This document shows positions 41,741 to 49,897 of a stretch of 49,897 nucleotides of DNA, one piece after another. Source of the DNA: Flavobacterium terrae. Lineage in GTDB: Bacteria; Bacteroidota; Bacteroidia; Flavobacteriales; Flavobacteriaceae. Positions within the stretch are counted from its first letter, which is position 1. Every line of letters starts with the position of its first letter. The stretch spans positions 1 through 49,897 of the forward strand of contig NZ_FQZI01000008.1 of assembly GCF_900142035.1 (NCBI RefSeq). The letters run 5' to 3'. A program made the translations under genes and the position numbers. The notes under the pieces are model-generated. The model made no database searches, was not told the DNA's origin, and saw only the letters and a program-made list of their open reading frames with translations.

Positions 41741-44509
41741 ATGAGACATCCTATCATATTAATTTTCTTTTTTATTTGTTTAAAATCAAGTTCCCAAAAC
41801 AAAATAGACTCAATTGATTTTTATAGCAGAAATTTTGAATCTTCATTTAATGAAATGAAATATGATTCAGCTCTTGTTACTGCAGAAAAACTCTACACAT
41901 TTGCGAAACAGAAAAATGAATCTTCTACTCAAGATAAAGCTAAAATTCACAAAGCAAAAGTTTACTACAAACTAAAAATGTTTGATCAATCTATCGCATT
42001 GATAGATGAAATAATCACAAAAAAATATTCCTCTAAAGAAGAAACTTTAAACTTTTTAGAAGCTAACAACATTTTGGCTAACATTCATTATTCAAAATAT
42101 GAAGATGATAAAGCATTAGCAAAATATATTTATATTGATTCAATTAGTGAAGCATTAAACTTAATTAATGATGTTCAAATAAGAGCTTTACAAAATATCG
42201 GTTTAATGATGTTGCGAGGATATACTCCATCTAATAACAAGTCGTATGGAAAGGCTGAAGACTATTTTAAAAAATCTTATGAATTAGCAAAAGCATCAAA
42301 TTCTTTATCTGAAATGCATGTTTCAGGACTTTATTATGGTTCCACTTTTGTTGAGAATGAAAAACCAAATATAAAATCTGCTTTACAATTTTATAATGCC
42401 GCCAATGCCTATTTTTTAAAAAATAAAATGACTAAAGAGTTTGGAGATACCTACTGGGCTTATGCATCATTGTACAGAAAAATTAACAGAAATGACTTAG
42501 CAACTAAATACTATAAAGAATTTATAGAAAAAAGTAAATCTTTTAATGACAATAAAGCATTAGCTAGAGCATACTGGGCTTATGCGAGTTTTTTAAATGA
42601 AATCAAAAATTACGATGAAGCAATTATTAATTATAAAAAAGTTACTTCAATTCTAGAAAAAGAAAAAAACACCGACTTTAATATTATTTCAAATTGTTAC
42701 TATTATTTATCTACAATTTATAAATCAAAAAAAGAGAATGTATTGGCTTATGAAGCTCTCGAAAACTATGTAACCTATCAAGATAGTTTAGACCAAAAAA
42801 ACAATAAGCAGCAGTTTAATGAGTTAGAAATCAAATACCAATCTGAAAAAAAAGAACAAGAAATTGAACTTTTAAAAGCAAAAAATGAAATTACAGAAAA
42901 ACAAAAATACATTTACATTGCCATTGCAGCTTTATTATTAGTTAGCGGATTATTTTTGTTTTTAGGTTATCGTAACAAAATAAAAACGGCTCAGAAACTA
43001 AAAGAATTAAACGAACTTAAATCTCGCTTTTTTGCCAATATTTCACATGAATTTAGAACACCACTAACGTTAATTAAAAGTCCCGTTCAACAATTACAAA
43101 GTAACACTACAACCGAAGAGCAAAACAAACAACTTCGTTTAATCGACAATAGTGCAAACAGAATGTTAGAACTAGTTGATCAACTATTAGAATTATCCAA
43201 AATAGATAGTGGAAATCTTAAAATAATTTTGAAAAAAGGGAATCTTCAACATTTCTTCCAATCTATAATTGAACCTTTCTCTTTTAAAGCAAAAGATGAG
43301 AGTCAAGAATTTAGTTTTATAACTGAAAACTTAGATTTTGAAACGCATTTCGACAAAGATATCATTACAAAAATCACAAGCAATCTTTTAGATAATGCTT
43401 TTAAATACAACGAACAAGGGAAACCTATTGACTTTGTTGCTAAAAAAGAAAACCAAAACTTAATTATTCAAGTTCGGAATTTTAATAACCAATTAAAAGA
43501 AGCTGACTACAAGAAACTTTTTGAACGATTTTATCAAAAAGACGATGCTATTTCAGGGTTTGGAATTGGATTAGCATTAGTAAAAGACTTGGTTGAACTT
43601 TATGAAGGAACTATTAAAACCGACTTTAATAACCAACAAATTAGTTTTACGGTTGAACTTCCGTTAAATAAAAATTTAGCTAATGCAATTTTAATTGATG
43701 ATAAAGATAAAACTGACACTATAACTGATTTAATTTCTGAATCCAATAATAATTCTGAGTTACCTATTTTACTTGTAGTTGATGATAATGCAGCGATAAG
43801 AGAAGTTCTGAAAGATATTTTTGCAACTAATTATCAAATTTTAGAAGCAACTAACGGAAAAGAAGCGCTTCATCTTGCACAAAAAGTAATTCCCGATTGT
43901 ATTATTTCCGATGTAATGATGCCAGAAATGGATGGATTTGAATTTACCAATCAAATTAAATCAAACGAATTAACCTCATTTATTCCGGTTATTTTAGTTA
44001 CAGCAAAATCATCAGATGATGTCCATTTAAAAGCGTTACAAAACACCGCTGATGCATTTTTAACCAAACCATTTAATCATGAAGTTTTAAAAGCATCTGT
44101 TTCACAACAAATACAAGAGCGTAAAAAGCTACAGGAACGCTACAGTCAGGAATTAATATTAAAACCAACTGAAGTAATTATCAATTCGGTTGATGAAAAA
44201 TTCATTGCCAAATTAGAAACTGTATTAGAAAATGCAATACCAAATTCTGAGTTTAATGCCGAAATATTTGCTGATGAAATGCATATAAGCCGTATGCAAT
44301 TACATCGAAAATTAAAATCATTATTTGGTGTTTCTGCAACTGAATTTATTCGAAATGAAAGATTAAAAATGGCTGCCGATTTACTTAAAAATGATAAACT
44401 GAGTATTTCTGAAATTGCCTACAATGTAGGGTTTAATGATGTGGGTTATTTCTCTAAATGTTTTAAAGAAATGTATCATGTATCACCTTCCGATTATCAA
44501 AAAAAGTAA
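41741..44509 (+). CDS. Hybrid sensor kinase / AraC-type response regulator
   Basis: A 922-residue one-protein signalling system. It has a signal peptide (SSSQ), then a periplasmic TPR region (~25-385; repeated YYKEFIEKSKSF and WAYASF motifs), one TM (~393-412), a HisKA domain (SHEFRTPLTL), an ATPase (DNAFKY, GFGIGLALVK), a receiver (LLVVDDNAAIR, DVMMPEMDG with the phospho-Asp) and a C-terminal AraC HTH (ADEMHISRMQLHRKLK, YFSKCFKEMYHVSPSDYQ). Such hybrid systems in Bacteroidota sense periplasmic cues and switch nearby genes. The genes downstream (44653-47295) are plausible targets. Confidence 0.93.
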   Translation: MRHPIILIFFFICLKSSSQNKIDSIDFYSRNFESSFNEMKYDSALVTAEKLYTFAKQKNESSTQDKAKIHKAKVYYKLKMFDQSIALIDEIITKKYSSKEETLNFLEANNILANIHYSKYEDDKALAKYIYIDSISEALNLINDVQIRALQNIGLMMLRGYTPSNNKSYGKAEDYFKKSYELAKASNSLSEMHVSGLYYGSTFVENEKPNIKSALQFYNAANAYFLKNKMTKEFGDTYWAYASLYRKINRNDLATKYYKEFIEKSKSFNDNKALARAYWAYASFLNEIKNYDEAIINYKKVTSILEKEKNTDFNIISNCYYYLSTIYKSKKENVLAYEALENYVTYQDSLDQKNNKQQFNELEIKYQSEKKEQEIELLKAKNEITEKQKYIYIAIAALLLVSGLFLFLGYRNKIKTAQKLKELNELKSRFFANISHEFRTPLTLIKSPVQQLQSNTTTEEQNKQLRLIDNSANRMLELVDQLLELSKIDSGNLKIILKKGNLQHFFQSIIEPFSFKAKDESQEFSFITENLDFETHFDKDIITKITSNLLDNAFKYNEQGKPIDFVAKKENQNLIIQVRNFNNQLKEADYKKLFERFYQKDDAISGFGIGLALVKDLVELYEGTIKTDFNNQQISFTVELPLNKNLANAILIDDKDKTDTITDLISESNNNSELPILLVVDDNAAIREVLKDIFATNYQILEATNGKEALHLAQKVIPDCIISDVMMPEMDGFEFTNQIKSNELTSFIPVILVTAKSSDDVHLKALQNTADAFLTKPFNHEVLKASVSQQIQERKKLQERYSQELILKPTEVIINSVDEKFIAKLETVLENAIPNSEFNAEIFADEMHISRMQLHRKLKSLFGVSATEFIRNERLKMAADLLKNDKLSISEIAYNVGFNDVGYFSKCFKEMYHVSPSDYQKK

Positions 44510-44532
44510 CATTTTATACATAACCAACCATT

Positions 44533-44562
44533 GCAAAGCCTCTATTTTAGAGGCTTTTTTAT
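44533..44562 (+). terminator. Terminator after hybrid kinase
   Basis: AAAGCCTCTATTTTAGAGGCTTTTTT hairpin. Confidence 0.9.
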
Positions 44563-44652
44563 TGATGTTACATATTTCCATGTAATGGTTACATCTCTCC
44601 TACCACTTTCTTTAGTTCGCGAATAACTTTGTCTCAACAAAATGAAATAAAA

Positions 44653-44808
44653 ATGCCTGCGAAAAAGAAATTTAACTATGAAGCATATTTGGAGAAACCT
44701 CCTTCGCAAAAAATTTTACTCAATATCAATCATCTTGAAAAAGGTGATTATGAACTAAATATTATTTACAAAAATAAAATCATAAAAAAAACAAAATTTA
44801 AAAAATGA
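44653..44808 (+). CDS. Small 51-aa conserved peptide gene
   Basis: A 51-residue ORF starting MPAKKKFNYEAYLEKPPS and containing KILLNINHLEKGDYELNIIYKNKIIKKTKF. The second half looks like two β-strands with a turn. The stop overlaps the next start as ATGA (44805), so the ORF is translationally coupled to the lipocalin-like gene. A similar short peptide downstream of hybrid kinases seems to occur in other flavobacteria (memory, unverified). Function unknown. Confidence 0.55.
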   Translation: MPAKKKFNYEAYLEKPPSQKILLNINHLEKGDYELNIIYKNKIIKKTKFKK

Positions 44809-45236
44809 CAACTATGAAAACTATCAAATCAATTTTTACACTTTTAGCATTCACAACTTTACTTTCTTGCAGCAAAGATGATAATGATTCTCGTCAACCA
44901 ACTGTTGCAGAATTATTAACATCAGGACGTTGGTATTTTGAGTCAATGACAACAGTAACATTAGATAATTGTGGGAAAAACACTTCTATACAATTTTATG
45001 AAAATGGAAATATTTATACAGAAACGTATAGCTTAAATGGTGCAAGTGAATGTGTTCTTTCACAAGTAAACTCAGGCACATACGAACTCCTAAGTGACAC
45101 ACAATTGTCAACTACAAATGGAAGTGAAACAAATTCTTCTTTAGTAATCGTTCAAATTTCAGAAACTCAATTAATTATAAGAGATGAATCTGGAAGTACA
45201 CACAATACAATAACTTTTGATAAAACTCAAGGATAA
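44805..45236 (+). CDS. Lipocalin-like lipoprotein
   Basis: A 143-residue lipoprotein (FTTLLSCSKDD; start may be the ATG at 44814). The mature part resembles the lipocalin-like (PF13648) group of Bacteroidota: LTSGRWYFESMTTV, CGKNTSIQFYENGNIY, and QLIIRDESGSTHNTITF. These are small β-barrels. It lies in a run of exported proteins downstream of the hybrid kinase. Confidence 0.78.
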   Translation: MTTMKTIKSIFTLLAFTTLLSCSKDDNDSRQPTVAELLTSGRWYFESMTTVTLDNCGKNTSIQFYENGNIYTETYSLNGASECVLSQVNSGTYELLSDTQLSTTNGSETNSSLVIVQISETQLIIRDESGSTHNTITFDKTQG

Positions 45237-45254
45237 TAATTTAAAACTTCATCT

Positions 45255-46031
45255 ATGAAAACAATCAAAAACATTCTATTCCTAACATTTTTAATGTTAT
45301 TAACTTCTTGTAGTGATAAGGATGATTATAATCCACAAGGCTATTTTCCTACTACAATTGAATTTACAGATTACACCAATAGTGTAAATGATAAAACTGT
45401 TACTATTAGTTATAACAGTAACAATACTATTAGTTATAACAGTAACAATACTATTTCTCAAATAGTATTAAATGATAATAACGGAACTAAAACAAAACAA
45501 TATACTTACACCAATGGTAGAATAACTAGTGTTACCAATTCAGGTTTCCTTGGTGGTCCAGATGTTCGAACTTTTGTATACAATTCAAATGGTATCTTAT
45601 CATCAATTGTTGATGATACGGGCGGAACAATTGAAAACTACCCTATTAATTATAACGCTACTACAAATACGTATAGCCTTGTAGATGGTGGTGACACCAG
45701 TTCAGTACAATTGGATAATTCTAATAACCCAATCATTTACTCAAGTACATTATTTGCTTCAGATTTAGAAATTACTTTAGATGGAACTCAAAAAGGAGTA
45801 TTTGAACACGTTACACCACAAATTGCACTTCAGTTTGATTTGGCTTTATTCAATAACGGTCACCTATTCTACTTCTTCAATCAAAAGCAAATTAATAATT
45901 TCCAATTTGGTGTTCAAGATATTGATATTGTCAATAATAGAGATACCAATGGGAACATTACATCTGTAATATACAACTTTACTGGTGGTGGAAGCCAATT
46001 AGATATAACTTATCAAAACAGAAATCTTTAA
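45255..46031 (+). CDS. Hypothetical lipoprotein with internal tandem repeat
   Basis: A 258-residue lipoprotein (LLTSCSDKDD). It is rich in β-strands and Asn/Thr/Ser, resembling DUF4595-type lipoproteins (YTYTNGRITSV, FVYNSNGILSSIVDD). A perfect 24-bp tandem duplication (45402-45449) encodes TISYNSNN twice, followed by a partial TIS. It lies between the lipocalin-like and OmpA-like genes, 18 and 10 bp away, so probably in the same operon. Confidence 0.75.
   Translation: MKTIKNILFLTFLMLLTSCSDKDDYNPQGYFPTTIEFTDYTNSVNDKTVTISYNSNNTISYNSNNTISQIVLNDNNGTKTKQYTYTNGRITSVTNSGFLGGPDVRTFVYNSNGILSSIVDDTGGTIENYPINYNATTNTYSLVDGGDTSSVQLDNSNNPIIYSSTLFASDLEITLDGTQKGVFEHVTPQIALQFDLALFNNGHLFYFFNQKQINNFQFGVQDIDIVNNRDTNGNITSVIYNFTGGGSQLDITYQNRNL
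45402..45449 (+). repeat. 24-bp perfect tandem duplication
   Basis: Two identical units of 24 bp starting ACTATTAGTTATAACAG, in frame inside the lipoprotein gene. It looks like a recent slippage event and keeps the frame. Confidence 0.9.
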
Positions 46032-46041
46032 ACCAAAAAAG

Positions 46042-47295
46042 ATGAAAACAAAATATTTATACACCGTTCTAGCACTATTAAGTATTAGTTTTTCCCAAGC
46101 GCAATTACTTGATAAGTTAAAAAAGAAAGCCGAAAAAGCTGCAGAGCGTACCGTTGAAAAACGTGTAGAAAAAGAAACAGAAAAGAAAACAGATGAAGCT
46201 TTAGACGAAGTTTTTGAAGAAAAATCGAGTAAAAAAAGTAAAAAATCATCTAAAAAATCTGGTGACGAATCAACTTCTAATAGTTCGAATAATGAAATTG
46301 TAACTGGAAGTAATTTCTTCCCTGGTGGACAAGTGTTATTTTCAGACAATTTTAAACAAGATGCTTATGGTGATTTCCCTGCGAATTGGAATACTAATTC
46401 GGGTGGAGAAATCATCAAAGTAAATGGCGAAAAAGCATTCAAGTTAAATCCTAGCGGAACTTATACTGCTAAAACCTCTAAATTACCAGAAAACTATGCT
46501 TTAGAATTTGATTTAGTAACCGAGAACTTAGATTACAAAGGCCTTTCGGGTTCCAACTTTGGATTAGTATTTTCTAACGAATCAACGCTAAGTAAACCTA
46601 AAAATGGTGGTAAATTCGGATTTTCACTATGGAAAGGTTCTAATATTTGCAACCAAATAAATGTTCAAAATTGGGGTAAAACAAATGGAAAGATTGATAA
46701 TAACATTCCGTTTAAAATGCAAGAGAAGTTCAATACGATTACCCATTTTACAGTAGTGGTAAACAAATCGAGATTACGAGTTTTTATAGACAATGAAAAA
46801 GCAATTGATTTACCATCGTTCTTGAGTAACAACTTTGGAAATTATATCCAATTCTATTTAAAAGGAACCGATCCGAAAGAAAAACACATTGTAGCCATTT
46901 CAAATGTAAAAATTACGGAAGAAGGAGAAGATATTCGTTCCATGTTATTAAAAGGAGGTTTTTCAACTACAAAAATTCTGTTTGATTCAGGATCTGATAA
47001 ATTGAAAAAAGAATCGTATGCGTTTTTAGATAAAATAGCTAAAGTTTTACAAGATGATACTACTATCCGAATAAATATTATTGGACATACCGATAGCGAT
47101 GGTGATGATGTTAAAAATATGACGCTTTCAAAATCAAGAGCGGCAGCGGTAATGAATTATTTTATTGATAATAAAGGCTTGAACAAATCGCGTTTTATGT
47201 TTCAAGGAAGAGGTGAAAACGAACCCGTTGCCTATAATACTTCTGCGGAAGGAAAAGCACAAAATAGACGTGTAGAATTTCAAACTTTAAAATAG
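46042..47295 (+). CDS. OmpA family protein
   Basis: A 417-residue exported protein. After a signal peptide (ISFSQAQ) there is a highly charged Lys/Glu-rich segment (~22-75). A middle region (~95-290) with a laminin-G/concanavalin-like look (YALEFDLVTENLDYKG, FGFSLWKGS) follows. The C-terminal OmpA peptidoglycan-binding domain is at ~315-417 (ILFDSGSDKLKKESYAFL, IIGHTDSDGDD, LSKSRAAAVMNYF, GRGENEPVAYN, QNRRVEFQ). It would be anchored to peptidoglycan from the outer membrane side. Confidence 0.9.
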   Translation: MKTKYLYTVLALLSISFSQAQLLDKLKKKAEKAAERTVEKRVEKETEKKTDEALDEVFEEKSSKKSKKSSKKSGDESTSNSSNNEIVTGSNFFPGGQVLFSDNFKQDAYGDFPANWNTNSGGEIIKVNGEKAFKLNPSGTYTAKTSKLPENYALEFDLVTENLDYKGLSGSNFGLVFSNESTLSKPKNGGKFGFSLWKGSNICNQINVQNWGKTNGKIDNNIPFKMQEKFNTITHFTVVVNKSRLRVFIDNEKAIDLPSFLSNNFGNYIQFYLKGTDPKEKHIVAISNVKITEEGEDIRSMLLKGGFSTTKILFDSGSDKLKKESYAFLDKIAKVLQDDTTIRINIIGHTDSDGDDVKNMTLSKSRAAAVMNYFIDNKGLNKSRFMFQGRGENEPVAYNTSAEGKAQNRRVEFQTLK

Positions 47296-47391
47296 TAACA
47301 CATGAAACACCCATGCCAAACTTTTAGATACAAAGCGGAATGTTAATTTGGGTGTTCTATGTGACCTTTAAAAAACAATAAATAGCAACAC

Positions 47392-48159
47392 ATGAAATTA
47401 GGCGTAAAAATAGCGATTGGATTGGCTTCTGTAACCGCATTGGGTATGGTTACAGGAGTTATTCCTAATCCGTTTGATGTAAATTTGAATAATGATGTGC
47501 CATTGCATTTACAACACGAAATGAAAGTTTCTTGGCATTTTGATGGAAAACCGCAAGATATTCCCATTTTAAATCAAGGAACTCCTTTTGACGATTCGAA
47601 ATACTTTGATTTAAAACCAAGCATTCAAGCGAATCCTTTAGAAGCAAACGGAATCTTTAAATTCAATTATGAAATTGAGCAATTTTCAAAATTAGGCGAA
47701 CATTCCGGAACATTTCGATATAAAGTGAATAGTAATGATAATTCGATGTATGTTCATGGTGTGGATATAACGAATAACCCTTTGTTTCTTCCTTTAAAAA
47801 ACAATCCGTTTTTAGCCAACTATAGTATCGATTTCTTAATTCGAAATGCAAAAGGCGATTGGTTATTGTATGTAACCAATTCACAACAAGGCAAATTATG
47901 TATTGAAGCGCCTTTTGGAATGAACTTCTCGGAAGTAATTACTGAAACGCATTTGAAAAATTTAGAAGTATTAAATTCATCCAAAGCAAATTCTAATTAC
48001 ACCTATACCAATAAAAATTTAGAACCTTATACTGGTAAATTTATTAACGAAAAAGGCGTTGAAAAAACCATTACCTTTTGGTTCGCCAAACAAGAAGCGC
48101 AAATTCCCACTGCAGTTCCAATAATGGGATTAGGCGTTGGAATATTTAAAAATGTATAG
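47392..48159 (+). CDS. Hypothetical protein with N-terminal hydrophobic segment
   Basis: A 255-residue protein with an N-terminal hydrophobic segment (~4-25). The rest is soluble with mixed strands (KVSWHFDGKPQDIPIL, GTFRYKVNSNDNSMYVHGVD, LLYVTNSQQGKLCIEAPFG), and a C-terminal hydrophobic stretch AVPIMGLGVGIF. No family recognised. Its stop (48157) is followed at once by an 8-A run and by a different reading frame that runs on (see the next entry), so the true protein may be longer. Confidence 0.65.
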   Translation: MKLGVKIAIGLASVTALGMVTGVIPNPFDVNLNNDVPLHLQHEMKVSWHFDGKPQDIPILNQGTPFDDSKYFDLKPSIQANPLEANGIFKFNYEIEQFSKLGEHSGTFRYKVNSNDNSMYVHGVDITNNPLFLPLKNNPFLANYSIDFLIRNAKGDWLLYVTNSQQGKLCIEAPFGMNFSEVITETHLKNLEVLNSSKANSNYTYTNKNLEPYTGKFINEKGVEKTITFWFAKQEAQIPTAVPIMGLGVGIFKNV

Positions 48160-48506
48160 AAAAAAAACAACAATTTTTAGCCGTTACAGAAATCGATAAT
48201 AATGTTTTAAAACTAATCGATTTACAAACTATAGACAAATGGGGAATTAACACGAATGATTATAAAGTCATTAAAATGGATTACCATTTGCCAAGCGGAC
48301 AAAAACGAGTTAATGATATTGTAAGTTGGCTGAAAGACAAACAAAACGAAATCGCTATACTCAGAGAAAAAAGAAAACAATGTCCGCCACATCAAAAGGG
48401 TTCTGCTTGTAGAAAAGAATATGAACGACAAATAAAAGAAGTTCAAAAAGAAATAGAATTGAGAGCCGAAGAATTAGCAGGTAGCATGATGATTCCTGTT
48501 AAATAA
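48152..48506 (+). pseudogene. Frameshifted coding sequence (A8 run) with 76-aa open frame
   Basis: The open frame from ATG 48276 to 48506 (76 residues, KREYERQIKEVQKEIELRAE-type coiled coil after CPPHQKGSACRKEY) continues upstream without stop as QQFLAVTEIDNNVLKLIDLQ and TIDKWGINTNDYKVIKMDYH. These look like protein, but no start codon is in that frame. An ATG at 48152 would reach it if one A were removed from the eight at 48160-48167. Otherwise, a one-base change at the 48157 stop would fuse it to the preceding gene. It is a pseudogene, a sequencing error or a slippage site. Confidence 0.5.
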
Positions 48507-48507
48507 A

Positions 48508-48535
48508 AAAATCTCGAGTTGAACTCGGGATTTTT
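48508..48535 (+). terminator. Terminator
   Basis: AAAAATCTCGAGTTGAACTCGGGATTTTTTT hairpin with one G·U-type mismatch; similar to 36297. Confidence 0.8.
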
Positions 48536-48638
48536 TTGGTTTACAAATACGGATTTAAACTAATGCTGTGTGAATAATCTGTAAGATTTTTTAACTATTT
48601 TTGAGAAAATAAAATTGATACTTATCAGACATATATAT

Positions 48639-48701
48639 CCAAAATTGGTTAGCTATGTATGATTTTGTCATACATATAAACAAGTTAGCACCAATTTTAG
48701 G
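48639..48701. repeat. Nested hairpin with two GTTAGC cores at the array start
   Basis: Outer arms CCAAAATTGGT (48639-48649) and ACCAATTTTAGG (48690-48701) pair with one bulge. Inside is a perfect 9-bp stem TATGTATGA/TCATACATA (48654-48662, 48668-48676). GTTAGC occurs twice in direct orientation (48648 and 48684), 36 bp apart. The second starts the next cassette. No 118-bp interior as in sites B-D. It may be an attI-like boundary or a remnant. Confidence 0.45.
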
Positions 48702-49809
48702 ACGACACACAAACCGACAATAAAAACGAAAGTAAATGGCATTATACAGCATCGACAATAACGGACAACTCGACCAAATAAGAGAGTTTGATTTTAAACT
48801 TGAAAAGGAAATTCAAAAATTAACCGAAGAAAATTTGCAGACAATTTTCGGACTTGAATTTATTAAAAGTGAGTTCTCCTTAAACAATTTTCGTATTGAC
48901 ACTTTAGCGTTTGACAAGGACGCAAGTTCCTTTGTAATCATTGAATATAAAAGAGATAAAAATTTTAGCGTTATAGACCAAGGCTATGCTTATTTGTCAT
49001 TAATGCTTAACAACAAAGCTGACTTCATTTTAGAATTTAATGAAACTCAAAAAAACACACTTAGACGTGACGATGTGGACTGGTCACAATCGAAAGTTAT
49101 GTTTGTTTCGCCTTCTTTTACTTCATACCAACGTGAAGCTATAAACTTTAAAGATTTACCAATCGAACTTTGGGAAATTAAACGCTACAACAATAAGACA
49201 GTTAATTACTCGAAAATTCAAACAGCTGGTGCACAAGAAAGTGTAAAGACAATTTCACGACAGGACGAAACAATTGAAAAAGTAAGTAAAGAAATTAAAG
49301 TCTATACAGAAGAAGAACATCTTTCATCCGGAACAGACGCAACAAAAGAACTTTACGACAAATTTAAAAAGGCAATACTAAATCTTGACGAGTTAGAAGT
49401 TCAACCTAAAAAGAAATACATCGCATTTGTTGGCGACACAAACGTTGTTGACATTGAAATACAAAGAAACGCTTTGAAAATGCACATCAATCTTAAAAAA
49501 GGCGAACTTGACGACAGCAAGAATTTAACCCGTGACGTTTCTGAAATTGGACATTATGGAAACGGTGACTTTGAATTACAAATTCGTAATGACGAAAATC
49601 TTGAATATATAATGAGCTTAATTAAACAATCAATAAAAAAGAACAAATCGTAACTTGACACGGACGACAGAAATAAAAACTGGTGCTAACAGGCGTTTGG
49701 CAAAAAAGCGGGTTCAGTGCTTAAATGAAGCTTTGTGCTTCGTATCAAGTTCAGTGCTGGCAGACAGTTTAGTGCTTCGAAATTCGCTTCTTCGCCAAGC
49801 GCCAAAACG
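48685..49809 (+). mobile_element. Integron-like gene cassette 5 (DUF5655 nuclease-like)
   Basis: The unit starts in GTTAGCACCA (48684-48693) and its own arm TGGTGCTAAC is at 49681-49690, a 10-bp reverse complement. The next unit starts with GTTAGCAGT (49809). This is the first unit of the second array, about 44 kb from the first. Confidence 0.6.
48736..49653 (+). CDS. DUF5655 protein with PD-(D/E)XK nuclease-like domain
   Basis: A 305-residue protein. The N-terminal ~150 residues are a PD-(D/E)XK fold: FRIDTLAFD with D55, then FVIIEYKRD with E70 and K72 (E-Y-K). The helix with IFGLEFIKSE precedes it. The C-terminal part (~205-305) is DUF5655 (KKYIAFVGDTNVVDIEIQ, LKMHINLKKGELDD). This matches proteins annotated as DUF5655 with a NucS-like nuclease domain, some of which accompany restriction or defence genes. 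It is the only gene of the fifth cassette. The catalytic residues appear intact, but activity is unproven. Confidence 0.85.
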   Translation: MALYSIDNNGQLDQIREFDFKLEKEIQKLTEENLQTIFGLEFIKSEFSLNNFRIDTLAFDKDASSFVIIEYKRDKNFSVIDQGYAYLSLMLNNKADFILEFNETQKNTLRRDDVDWSQSKVMFVSPSFTSYQREAINFKDLPIELWEIKRYNNKTVNYSKIQTAGAQESVKTISRQDETIEKVSKEIKVYTEEEHLSSGTDATKELYDKFKKAILNLDELEVQPKKKYIAFVGDTNVVDIEIQRNALKMHINLKKGELDDSKNLTRDVSEIGHYGNGDFELQIRNDENLEYIMSLIKQSIKKNKS

Positions 49810-49817
49810 TTAGCAGT
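49682..49817. repeat. attC-like cassette site F
   Basis: A 136-bp site with outer arms GGTGCTAAC (49682-49690) and GTTAGCAGT (49809-49817). Inner arms: GGCGTTTGGC, 4-base spacer, AAGCG on the left; CGCTT, 4-base spacer CTTC, GCCAAGCGCC on the right. The interior is 118 bp, exactly as in sites B and C, although the central sequence is different (it contains repeated AGTGCTT/TTCAGTGC motifs). Confidence 0.75.
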
Positions 49818-49823
49818 TATTTT

Positions 49824-49897
49824 ATGAGAACATACGTAGCAGACATAATTCCAAAAATTCAAAGGTTTTCACAAAAACTTGATAACCTAACTATGTT
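49824..49897 (+). CDS. Partial gene at window end (cassette 6)
   Basis: ATG at 49824, 7 bp after the GTTAGCAGT arm, opens a frame of 24 codons (MRTYVADIIPKIQRFSQKLD and on) that runs out of the window. It is the first gene of a further cassette. Too short to identify. Confidence 0.6.
   Translation, partial: MRTYVADIIPKIQRFSQKLDNLTM

Overview
The window is AT-rich chromosomal DNA of a Flavobacteriia member (Bacteroidota), most likely Flavobacterium or a close relative. Evidence: Bacteroidota-type promoters (TTTG-N19-TAnnTTTG) ahead of blaI, tRNA-Arg and the hxlR gene; many flavobacterial families (LETM1-related biofilm protein, DUF4920, DUF2271, DUF1684, flavobacterial 65-aa and 62-aa proteins); and lipoproteins with short Bacteroidota signal peptides.

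Layout. (1) 1-4480: an array of cassette-like units, all on the + strand: a SAM methyltransferase, an AbiGi-family abortive-infection protein, an AraC regulator with a small monooxygenase, and an exported CarboxypepD_reg-like protein. They are separated by ~136-bp imperfect inverted-repeat sites that look like integron attC sites. (2) 4.5-7.4 kb: small accessory genes (an EF-Tu domain 3-like protein, a membrane protein, an AraC/GyrI regulator, a DUF4240 lipoprotein between duplicated terminators). (3) 7.4-25 kb: core genes: periplasmic msrB-msrA; a DM13 lipoprotein/outer-membrane protein/exported protein operon; a LETM1-like protein and oxyR; two small tandem paralogues; mnmD; ilvE; MazG-like; tcdA, tatD-like and DUF1684; MFS; blaI with an M56 peptidase; tRNA-Arg(ACG). 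(4) 25-31 kb: a CHASE/PAS kinase overlapping a receiver, a pentapeptide protein, an FRG-domain protein, DUF1905, and a divergent nitroreductase/HxlR pair. (5) 31-36 kb: a MacAB-like export operon, then TauE/SafE with ygiD. (6) 36-41.5 kb: an ankyrin-DUF2271-PepSY/flavodoxin reductase-ApbE operon, an extracytosolic flavin/electron-transfer system. (7) 41.7-48.5 kb: a one-component hybrid kinase/AraC regulator and exported proteins, including an OmpA-like protein and a probable frameshifted gene. (8) 48.6 kb to the end: a second cassette-like array begins, with a PD-(D/E)XK-type DUF5655 gene and the start of another gene.

The most interesting signal is the cassette system. The terminal ~9 bases of each site do not pair across the site. 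They pair across the gene: GTTGTGTGC...GCACACAAC, GTTGCCCAC...GTGGGCAAC, GTTAGCACC...GGTGCTAAC. This is what a G|TT crossover at the core site would leave, as in integron cassettes. All four complete sites have an interior of 118-119 bp between AAC and GTT although the central sequence differs. No integrase is visible in the window. The 44 kb between the two arrays appears to be chromosomal backbone, so the window seems to hold the end of one array and the start of another.
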